The notes beneath the pieces were generated by a model. That model ran no database searches, was not told the origin of the DNA, and worked only from the letters and a program-made list of their open reading frames with translations. DNA of 9,914 bases from Desulfobulbaceae bacterium. Its GTDB lineage: Bacteria > Desulfobacterota > Desulfobulbia > Desulfobulbales > Desulfurivibrionaceae. The stretch lies in the NCBI GenBank assembly GCA_003557565.1, contig PWOG01000337.1, positions 1 to 9,914 on the forward strand, given 5' to 3'. Below, in pieces: positions 1-5,867 of this stretch (position 1 is the stretch's first letter; the number at the start of each line of letters is the position of its first letter). The position numbers and the translations under genes are program-made.

Positions 1-70
1 CTTCTCCTTTGGATAATGTGTGGTCGACAAAAACCACTTCCAGAAACAATTGGGCAGCAATACCGCTCAT
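1..70 (-). CDS. 5' end of a divergent gene, cut by the window edge (possibly TerB-like)
   Basis: An ATG at 70, read leftwards, opens a frame that stays open to the window edge, giving only about 23 codons (begins MSGIAAQLFLEVVFVD). A GGTGAGG ribosome-binding stretch lies just upstream, and a promoter with a perfect TTGACA box lies 25-55 nt further back, which is why I take this short frame as real. The pattern LFLEVVFVDxxLSxxE loosely recalls the first helix and acidic loop of TerB-like tellurite-resistance domains (LLLEVAxADGExxxxE). That resemblance rests on too few residues to assign a function. It is transcribed away from the flavoprotein gene, so the two share a regulatory region. Confidence 0.5.
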   Translation of the reverse strand, partial: MSGIAAQLFLEVVFVDHTLSKGE

Positions 71-93
71 GCCCCCTCACCGAAAGTTACCTC

Positions 94-123
94 TGAATAA
101 TAAACAAAGGTTTAAATTGTCAA
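94..123 (-). promoter_or_regulatory. Candidate sigma70 promoter for the left-edge gene
   Basis: Read on the minus strand, a perfect -35 TTGACA (118-123) is followed after 18 nt by TATTCA (94-99); an alternative -10 is ATTATT at 16 nt spacing. Transcription would start about 17-20 nt upstream of the ATG at 70. The -35 is strong and the -10 weak. Confidence 0.5.
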
Positions 124-142
124 CAAAAAACGCAATTTCCGG

Positions 143-158
143 GGCAGATCGATCTGCC
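143..158. repeat. 16-bp perfect palindrome in the divergent intergenic region
   Basis: GGCAGATCGATCTGCC reads the same on both strands with no central gap. It lies about 20 bp upstream of the -35 box of the leftward promoter and about 60 bp upstream of the -35 box proposed for the rightward gene. It has no following T tract, so it is not an intrinsic terminator. A dimeric regulator could bind here; that is inference. Confidence 0.6.
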
Positions 159-215
159 GCTTTCGCTTTCCCGCAGTACCCCGTAATCACTTGTCAATGG
201 CAACTTTTCCTGGCC

Positions 216-245
216 CTGGCAGGGAATGTCCAATTATGCTATATT
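216..245 (+). promoter_or_regulatory. Candidate sigma70 promoter for the flavoprotein gene
   Basis: CTGGCA (216-221, 4 of 6 matches to TTGACA) is followed after 18 nt by TATATT (240-245, 5 of 6 matches to TATAAT). Transcription would begin near 252 and leave a leader of about 75 nt before the ATG at 328. Confidence 0.4.
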
Positions 246-327
246 GTAGTCTTTTTGTTCAGCCAGCAAAACTTGGCGAAACCTTACCCGGTTCGCTGTT
301 CATTTGAGTTTCGGGGGTATTTTTATT

Positions 328-2376
328 ATGTCCACTCAGCAACGTTTGTCCGCCGACCAGCAGGCGTGGCCGCCGTGCCGGCAAGCCTGCCCGGTACATG
401 CCGATGTTCGCAACTATGTCAACAAAATCGGCCAGGGCAAGTACGATGAAGCACTGGCGGTTATCCGCCGCCGCTTGCCCTATGCCGCCGTCTGTGGCCG
501 TATCTGTCATCATCCCTGCGAGGCCAACTGTCGGCGGCGGGACGTGGACGGAGCGGTGGCGATCCGGGAGGTCAAACGTTTTGTGGCCGAACATCCGGAC
601 AACGCCGCAGCTCCGGCCCAACCCGGTGCCGGGGACCGGGAGCGGGTGGCAATCATCGGCAGCGGTCCCGGCGGCCTGAGCGCGGCCCTGGAACTGGCCC
701 GGCGGGGCTACCGGCCCACCGTATTTGAAAGGGAGCAGCGGGCCGGGGGCATACCGGCGGTGGCCATTCCCGACTACCGCTTGCCCAAACAGGCCCTGCA
801 AAGGGATGTCGATTGGATCCTGGCCCACGGGATCGAGCTGCAGAGCGGAGTGCAGGTCGGCACCGACATCACCATCGAAGAGCTGCACCAAAAGGGCTAC
901 GCCGCGGTGATCATCGCCGTTGGCCTGAGCACCAGCCGCCTGTTGCCCCTGCCCGGGGTGGACAACCCCGGAGTGTACGGGGCAATGGATTTTCTGCGGG
1001 CAGTGGCCGCCGACCGCCGGCTCGACATCGGCCAGGAAGTACTGGTGATCGGCGGTGGCAACGTTGCCTGCGATACCGCCCGGACCGCCCTGCGGCTGGG
1101 TTGCCGGCGGGTCAAGATGCTTTGCCTGGAGAGTGAAGAAGAGATGCCCGCCCTGCCGGAGGAAATCACCGAATCGCGAGACGAGGGAATCGAGTTGATC
1201 ACCCGCCGCGGCCCTCTGGAGGTCGAGACCGCCGACGGTAAAATCACCGGCCTGCGGCACCGGCTGGTCAGCCGAGTTTTCAACGAGCAGGGTCAGTTCG
1301 CCCCCGAGTATGACGACAACAACCAGGAGACCACCTCCTGCGATACGGTGATCTTTGCCATCGGCCAGGCCCTGGAACCGGATTTTATCAAAGGCAGCGG
1401 CCTGGAGCTGGACCAGCGCGGGCGGCTGACCTGTGACCCCATGACCCGGCAGACCCCGGTGGAGTGGATTTTTGCCGCCGGAGAAGCGATCTCGCCGCCG
1501 GGCTCTGTGGTCGAGGCCTGTGCCCATGGCCAGCGCACCGCCGAAGCGGTGGATCAATACCTGCAGGGGAACGAGATCACCCCCGCCGCCGAATTGCCCC
1601 CGGCCATCGGCCGGCTGGAGCCGGCCACTGCCGAAACCATCACCCCGCTTCCCCGGGTCCCCATGGTTTTCCGGGAGGCCGAGCAGCGGAGACAGGACTT
1701 TGTCCCCTTTATAGACACCCTCACCGAGCAGCAGGCGGTGGCCGAGGCCCGGCGCTGCCTGGAATGCGGCAACGGAGCCCTGGTAACCGCCGACCAGTGT
1801 GTCAAATGCCTTAACTGTGTCCGCCTGTGCCCCTACCAGGCCCCGCATATCAACGCCTTTGCCGAGATCACCCGAGAGCGCTGCGTGGCCTGCGGCATCT
1901 GCCACGGGGCCTGCCCCACCCAAGCCATCCGCATGGGCAGCGGCACTCCGGAGGAGCTGGCCGCCAACGTTGGCGGGATGGTGGAACAATTGAGCGGCAA
2001 GGAGCCCAAGGTAGTGGCCTATATCTGCGCCCGGACCGCCGCCGCCATCTCCGCCTGCCCCGGCACGGCCACAACCGGGGGGCTGAGCAACTGCGCCGAG
2101 ATTTATCTGACCAGTCCCGGTGTGCTTGACGATCGCCAGCTCCTGCGTACCCTGGAAACAGGGGCCGACGGGGTCCTGGTGGTCCTGGGCCCCGAGGCCG
2201 ACGACTACCATCGGGGGGTCGGCCACCGCCTGCGCCAGCAGGTGGAGCGCCTGCGCGCCGACCTGGACACCCTGGGACTGGACCGGGAACGGCTTCAACT
2301 CCAGGAAATGGCGGCCACCGAAGGCCAGGATCTCATGCAGCTGCTGCAGTCCGGGATCAATAAAATAAAACGTTAA
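328..2376 (+). CDS. FAD/NAD(P)-dependent iron-sulfur oxidoreductase (GltD-like) with degenerate MvhD-like C-terminal domain
   Basis: A 682-residue soluble flavoprotein, related to the glutamate synthase small subunit, expected to move electrons between NAD(P)H and Fe-S partners. The N-terminal Fer4_20-type domain has Cys17, 21, 56, 60, 64 and 68 (CxxxCP and CGRICxHPCExxC). The FAD Rossmann motif GSGPGG is at 111-116, the NAD(P) motif GGGNVACDTA starts at 242, and the FAD-closing motif FAAGE is at 382-386, with Glu where the family usually has Asp. Two 4Fe-4S clusters follow: Cys491/494/497/501 and Cys519/522/525/529. Residues 560-682 resemble the hydrogenase delta subunit MvhD/FlpD but lack most of its cysteines. 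I chose ATG 328 over an in-frame TTG at 304 because a GGGGG stretch lies 10 nt upstream of 328. No hydrogenase or Hdr genes are visible nearby, so the electron partner is unknown. Confidence 0.88.
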   Translation: MSTQQRLSADQQAWPPCRQACPVHADVRNYVNKIGQGKYDEALAVIRRRLPYAAVCGRICHHPCEANCRRRDVDGAVAIREVKRFVAEHPDNAAAPAQPGAGDRERVAIIGSGPGGLSAALELARRGYRPTVFEREQRAGGIPAVAIPDYRLPKQALQRDVDWILAHGIELQSGVQVGTDITIEELHQKGYAAVIIAVGLSTSRLLPLPGVDNPGVYGAMDFLRAVAADRRLDIGQEVLVIGGGNVACDTARTALRLGCRRVKMLCLESEEEMPALPEEITESRDEGIELITRRGPLEVETADGKITGLRHRLVSRVFNEQGQFAPEYDDNNQETTSCDTVIFAIGQALEPDFIKGSGLELDQRGRLTCDPMTRQTPVEWIFAAGEAISPPGSVVEACAHGQRTAEAVDQYLQGNEITPAAELPPAIGRLEPATAETITPLPRVPMVFREAEQRRQDFVPFIDTLTEQQAVAEARRCLECGNGALVTADQCVKCLNCVRLCPYQAPHINAFAEITRERCVACGICHGACPTQAIRMGSGTPEELAANVGGMVEQLSGKEPKVVAYICARTAAAISACPGTATTGGLSNCAEIYLTSPGVLDDRQLLRTLETGADGVLVVLGPEADDYHRGVGHRLRQQVERLRADLDTLGLDRERLQLQEMAATEGQDLMQLLQSGINKIKR

Positions 2377-2377
2377 C

Positions 2378-2423
2378 CAGCCCGCTGGCGGGGAGCAGTG
2401 AAGCCACCCCCCGCCGGCGGCTG
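2378..2423. terminator. Strong hairpin between convergent genes, candidate bidirectional terminator
   Basis: An arm starting CAGCCCGCTGGCGGGG (2378-2393) pairs with CCCCGCCGGCGGCTG (2409-2423): about 15 bp with one bulged base, one G-T wobble and a 15-nt loop. It begins 1 nt after the flavoprotein stop codon and lies about 50 nt beyond the RlmL stop on the other strand. Neither side has a T tract, so termination is inferred from position and stem strength. Confidence 0.45.
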
Positions 2424-2475
2424 AAACAGGCTTTCGGCGGTCCGCCAAAAGATCGGAGAGCCGGCCGACAAGGGG

Positions 2476-3627
2476 TCAATACATCTCGTAGCAGGCGACC
2501 ACACCCTCCAGGCCGCCGTTGTTCAAGTTTTTCTTGCGGCTGGGGCGCAGACCGATTTCCTTGAGCAGTTGCCGGTCGCCGAAATAGAGACAGGCGGTGG
2601 AACCGGTGCAGCGGTGCTTGAGAAAGGAGCCGAATTCCCGGACCAGGGCGGCGGCCGCCCCCCGGTCGCCCAAGCGGACACCATAAGGCGGGTTGGCAAT
2701 GATCACGGAATTGCTGATCACGGACAGTTCCTGAAAGGGGCTGACCCGCAACTCCACCCGGTCGCCCTGGGGCAGCAGGGCCAGGTTGCCCCGGGCGATT
2801 CGGACGGCCCGTTTATCCCGGTCGCTGCCGGTGATCAGCCCCGCCGGCAGGGTTTTAATCGCCGCCTCCGCCTCGGCCCTGGTCCGTTGCCAGAGCCGGG
2901 GCGAAAAATCCGGCAGATGCATAAGCCCAAAGTGCTGGCGCAGGAAGCCGGCGGGGATTTCCGCCCGGCGGATCAGAGCCTCGGCCAGAATGGTACCGGA
3001 ACCGCAAAAGGGATCGACCAGCGGTTTTTCCCCGTCCCAGCCGGAAAAATCTACCATCGCCGCCGCCAGGGTCTCCTGGATCGGGGCCTCGCCGCTTTCC
3101 CGGCGATACCCCCGGCGATGCAGGGATTCCCCGGCCAGATCCAGGCTGATAACCGCCTGATTGCGGCGGATATGCAGATCAAAAACCAGGTCGGGCCGGT
3201 GCCTGTCGACATCGGGGCGGGCGCCGCAATGCTGCTGGAAGCGGTCAACGATGGCGTCTTTAAGCCGCAGGGCCGCATAGCGGGAATGACCGATTTTGCT
3301 GTCGCTGACCCGGGCGTTGATCATGAAGCTTTGCTCAAGGGACAGCAGGTCTTCCCAGGGCAGAGCCAGGGCGGTCTTGTAGAGATATTTGCTGCTGTGG
3401 CATTTAAAATGCAGCAGCGGGGCCAGAACCCTGGAACAAAGCCTGGTCCGCAACACTATCCGGTAGAGCGCCGCCGGCTCGGCGCTGAAATAGACGCCCC
3501 GGTGGACGGGGTTAAGCCGGCTGGCTCCCAGCCCGGCCAGTTCCGCAGCCGCCTCCCCTTCAAGGTTTTCCGCCACCTGGGCGAAATACCCACCGTTTTG
3601 CTGATAGAGAAATAAATGGGTGGTCAT
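2476..3627 (-). CDS. rlmL: 23S rRNA guanine-N2 methyltransferase, RlmL type (THUMP + MTase)
   Basis: This 383-residue protein aligns by eye with the N-terminal, RlmL half of E. coli RlmKL (YcbY), which makes m2G2445 in 23S rRNA from S-adenosylmethionine. An N-terminal ferredoxin-like region and THUMP domain cover roughly residues 1-155; the stretch 'LRLKDAIVD' matches the E. coli 'LKVKDAIVD'. Then come the family signature AGESLHRRGYR, SAM motif I DPFCGSGT (205-212) and the catalytic NPPYG (312-316). The RlmK half of the E. coli fusion is absent, as in many non-enteric bacteria. I chose ATG 3627 because GGAG lies 6 nt upstream; an in-frame GTG at 3660 overlaps the permease stop but has no such site. 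It is last in a three-gene minus-strand cluster, 29 nt after the permease. It might act on a different 23S guanine than in E. coli. Confidence 0.88.
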   Translation of the reverse strand: MTTHLFLYQQNGGYFAQVAENLEGEAAAELAGLGASRLNPVHRGVYFSAEPAALYRIVLRTRLCSRVLAPLLHFKCHSSKYLYKTALALPWEDLLSLEQSFMINARVSDSKIGHSRYAALRLKDAIVDRFQQHCGARPDVDRHRPDLVFDLHIRRNQAVISLDLAGESLHRRGYRRESGEAPIQETLAAAMVDFSGWDGEKPLVDPFCGSGTILAEALIRRAEIPAGFLRQHFGLMHLPDFSPRLWQRTRAEAEAAIKTLPAGLITGSDRDKRAVRIARGNLALLPQGDRVELRVSPFQELSVISNSVIIANPPYGVRLGDRGAAAALVREFGSFLKHRCTGSTACLYFGDRQLLKEIGLRPSRKKNLNNGGLEGVVACYEMY

Positions 3628-3656
3628 GGTCTGCTCCGGTGGCCGCAGCGCCGCCC

Positions 3657-4727
3657 TCACTCGGCTTTGGCCGGCGCCTCGTCCGGAGTCCGGGGCCAGC
3701 AGAGGATCACGGCGTTAACCAGGGTGGCCAGGGGAATGGCGAAGAAGATTCCCCAAAAACCCCAGATTCCGCCGAAAACCAGGATGGCGGTAATGATCGC
3801 CACCGGATGGAGATTGACCGCCCTGGCAAAAAGCAAAGGATTGAGCACGTTGCCGTCCAGGGCCTGAATGACGCCGTAAACCAGCAGCAGCCAGAGCAGT
3901 TCTCCGCCCAGACCCCACTGAAAATAACCGATCAGGACCACCGGCAGGGTAACCACCACCGCCCCAACGTAAGGGACCAGCACCGACAGGCCGGTGATGG
4001 TGGCCAGCAGCAGGGCGTAGTCAACACCGAGCAGGACAAAACAGAGGTGAGTAACACTCCCCACGATCAGGATTTCCCAGAACTTGCCCCGCACGTAATT
4101 GCCCATCTGGGCGTCCAGGTCACGCCAGAGATACTGGGCCGCGCTCCGTTCCCGGGGCAGGCGGAGACTGATCCAGTTTATGATGATGTTTTTGTCCTTG
4201 AGCAGGAAGAAAACCAGAAACGGCACCAGCACCAGGTAGACCAGCAGGGTGATGAGGTTGGCCACCGAGGCCAGGGAGATGGCCAGCACATGCTGGCCCA
4301 GGTTGCCCACCTGGGTGCGGATGGCACTAACTATTTCCCGAACCTGTTGTTCGGTGATCAACGGATAACGCTCCGGCAGATTGAGCAGCACCTGCTGACC
4401 CCGGGCGATATAGTGCGGCAGTTCCTTAAAAAGGTCGGCAATCTGGGTCCAGAGGATGGGAAAAACGGCAAAGGAACCGACCAGGGCCAGCATGACAAAA
4501 AGCGCCAGAACCAGGCTGATGCCGAAGATCCGCCGGATTCCCTTGCCTTCCATCCAAGTGATGGGCCCTTCCAGCAGATAGGCGATAATGATGGCAATGA
4601 GCAGAGGGGCCAGCATCCGGCCAAAAAAGTACAGCACCAGGGTACCGATCAGCAACAGGAAGGTGAGGATCACCGCCTGGGGATCGCTGAAATAACGCCG
4701 GTGCCATCGCCGCAACATGGCAAGCAT
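3657..4727 (-). CDS. AI-2E/PerM family membrane permease
   Basis: A 356-residue polytopic inner-membrane protein of the PF01594 family (PerM, YhhT, TqsA). Its members have been linked to export or uptake of small molecules, autoinducer-2 or ions; the substrate here cannot be read from sequence. Hydrophobic segments fall near residues 18-36, 38-53 and 67-90. A more soluble stretch with an amphipathic character follows (about 93-150). More helices lie near 153-175 and in the C-terminal half, which has the family's pattern of a Gly/Pro-rich VPYVGAVVVTLP segment, DGNVLNPLLF and a final GGIWGFWGIFFAIPLA. Length is typical. ATG 4727 is preceded by GGTGAGG with about 7 nt spacing. It sits 28 nt after the PmtA-like gene and 29 nt before rlmL, so the three are probably co-transcribed. 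Confidence 0.9.
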   Translation of the reverse strand: MLAMLRRWHRRYFSDPQAVILTFLLLIGTLVLYFFGRMLAPLLIAIIIAYLLEGPITWMEGKGIRRIFGISLVLALFVMLALVGSFAVFPILWTQIADLFKELPHYIARGQQVLLNLPERYPLITEQQVREIVSAIRTQVGNLGQHVLAISLASVANLITLLVYLVLVPFLVFFLLKDKNIIINWISLRLPRERSAAQYLWRDLDAQMGNYVRGKFWEILIVGSVTHLCFVLLGVDYALLLATITGLSVLVPYVGAVVVTLPVVLIGYFQWGLGGELLWLLLVYGVIQALDGNVLNPLLFARAVNLHPVAIITAILVFGGIWGFWGIFFAIPLATLVNAVILCWPRTPDEAPAKAE

Positions 4728-4755
4728 AATGGTTCCTCACCTCCCCTGCCGGTGC

Positions 4756-5358
4756 TCAGGCCTCCGGCTTGCGCCAGCGGTAAAACCGCATGGGCGGCAC
4801 ATTAAGCAGTTCCCGTTCGATGAGCTCCGGCTCACCCAACAGCTTGCGCCCCAATTGCACCACCCGGTCCCGAACCTGGTAGGCGACAAAAATGCCGCCG
4901 GGGGGCAGACAGTCCCAGACCGACCGGATGATCTGTTCCCCCGTGGCGGTGGGCATGGTGGAGAAGGGAATCCCGGAAACCACCACATCGGGAGGGCCCA
5001 GCCGGTACTGCTTGAGAATATCACAAACATGCTCGGCACTGCCCAGATGTGCGGTCATCCGGGGGTCGGGATGCCTGCTCAGCACCTCGACAAATTCCGG
5101 GGTGATTTCAATGCTCAACAGCCGGGCCTGGGGCCCCATGGCATTGAGCATGGCCTGGCTGGTTCCGCCGGTGCCGGGACCCAGTTCCACCACCAGGCCG
5201 GCCTGGCGAATGCAGGCGCAATCAACGATCCGTCGCTCAAGAAAACGGGAGCTGGGAATAAATGAGGCCACCTGCTCGGGATAACGCAAAAACCCCTGCA
5301 GAAAAGCCAAATTACCACGATTCGTCGGCCTCAAGTTAAGATCTCCTTCCTTGTTCAC
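4756..5358 (-). CDS. SAM-dependent methyltransferase, PmtA-like (phospholipid N-methyltransferase family)
   Basis: A 200-residue class I methyltransferase. The SAM-binding loop VELGPGTGG is at 57-65, followed by an acidic motif II residue (Glu84). VVVSGIPFSTMP (125-136) and the C-terminal NVPPMRFYRWRKP (from 186) closely recall the 'VVSxLPLLSMP' and 'NLPPAxVWxY' motifs of Rhizobium-type PmtA, which methylates phosphatidylethanolamine towards phosphatidylcholine. The N-terminal FLRYPEQVASFIPSSRFL also fits that family. General annotation may call it an rRNA adenine dimethylase-like protein, but the KsgA catalytic NLPY signature is not seen. Two starts are possible: GTG 5358 (GGAG 5 nt upstream) and TTG 5334 (AAGGAG about 8 nt upstream); I kept the longer. 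It heads the permease-rlmL cluster. A lipid substrate is inferred, not shown. Confidence 0.75.
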   Translation of the reverse strand: MNKEGDLNLRPTNRGNLAFLQGFLRYPEQVASFIPSSRFLERRIVDCACIRQAGLVVELGPGTGGTSQAMLNAMGPQARLLSIEITPEFVEVLSRHPDPRMTAHLGSAEHVCDILKQYRLGPPDVVVSGIPFSTMPTATGEQIIRSVWDCLPPGGIFVAYQVRDRVVQLGRKLLGEPELIERELLNVPPMRFYRWRKPEA

Positions 5359-5379
5359 ACTGTCTCCTTGTCAGCAGAC

Positions 5380-5408
5380 TTCACGGATACAGGCTTGTGC
5401 TCCGTGAA
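5380..5408. repeat. Inverted repeat just upstream of the PmtA-like gene
   Basis: TTCACGGA (5380-5387) and TCCGTGAA (5401-5408) form an 8-bp perfect inverted repeat with a 13-nt spacer, ending 22 bp upstream of the GTG at 5358. It could be an operator half-site pair or a leader hairpin. No T tract follows in either direction. Confidence 0.55.
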
Positions 5409-5655
5409 AATTTATCCTGTTGCAACCATCCATCCGTACACTCAGTATACACTGCTTGGACGGCAGCCCTGCGGGACCGGCTTTAACCCGGCTCCAACGC
5501 CACTCCTCGCCCGCAATGGCAGACTTTACAATATGCAAGTTGCGCGGGGAAATCAGACTAAAGCAACATACCAAATTACAGCCTGTATGCGCAAGTCCGA
5601 CCAGCCGGGGCAAATGAGTCAGCCTCGCGCCGGGCTAAACGGGAGAGACCAACAA

Positions 5656-5684
5656 ATCAAACACTTTTTACCCTCGTCAGTCAA
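5656..5684 (-). promoter_or_regulatory. Candidate sigma70 promoter upstream of the methyltransferase-permease-rlmL cluster
   Basis: On the minus strand TTGACT (5679-5684) and TTTGAT (5656-5661) are separated by 17 nt, with 5 of 6 and 4 of 6 consensus matches. It would give a leader of about 290 nt. A closer extended -10, TGGTATGTT (5565-5573), is an alternative without a good -35. Which is used is unresolved. Confidence 0.3.
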
Positions 5685-5716
5685 CAAGTAACAGGGTTGA
5701 AGCGGAACGGAAAGAA

Positions 5717-5801
5717 CCGCAAGCGATCACAGGGCACTGCCGAATGCGGCGATCAGGCCGGTTCGCGTACTGGATGCAGGAATCGCCGCCTGGGCTTGCG
5801 G
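5717..5801. repeat. Nested inverted repeat, structured region 3' of the helicase gene
   Basis: CCGCAAGC (5717-5724) pairs with GCTTGCGG (5794-5801). Inside it, GCGGCGAT (5746-5753) pairs with ATCGCCGC (5782-5789), and inside that CCGGT pairs with ACTGG around a 6-nt loop. This gives a branched cruciform-like fold. It is downstream of the minus-strand helicase; on that strand it is followed by TTCTTTCC, so it may help end that transcript. The rest of the gene-free stretch 5359-5867 holds the upstream region of the PmtA-like gene and no convincing reading frame. Confidence 0.5.
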
Positions 5802-5816
5802 CAACCTGCGGCACCC

Positions 5817-5856
5817 CATGACCACTTACGGAATAAACCCGTGAGTGGTTACCATG
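5817..5856. repeat. Hairpin immediately after the helicase stop codon
   Basis: CATG (5817-5820), ACCACT (5821-5826) and ACGG (5828-5831) pair with CCGT (5839-5842), AGTGGT (5844-5849) and CATG (5853-5856) around a 7-nt loop. It starts 11 nt past the helicase stop on the minus strand. There is no T tract, so it may be a 3'-end stabilising stem rather than a classic terminator. Confidence 0.5.
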
Positions 5857-5867
5857 AGCCGGACGGT

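Noticed and set aside
181..245. Sigma54 promoter upstream of the flavoprotein
   Set aside because: GG and GC dinucleotides are present (TGGC at 211 and 217), but none has the required 10-nt separation in a TGGCAC-N5-TTGC context.
259..2448. 729-residue minus-strand frame opposite the flavoprotein
   Set aside because: It is low-complexity Gly/Ala/Gln-rich antisense of a GC-rich gene, with no domain; the plus strand carries clear cofactor motifs.
3639..4805. 388-residue plus-strand frame opposite the permease
   Set aside because: Gln/Asp/His-rich composition typical of the antisense of hydrophobic codons; the permease is unmistakable on the other strand.
4756..5358. KsgA/RsmA 16S rRNA dimethyladenosine transferase
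   Set aside because: The gene is short (200 residues), lacks the NLPY-type catalytic motif, and its VVSGIPFSTMP and NVPP motifs fit PmtA better.
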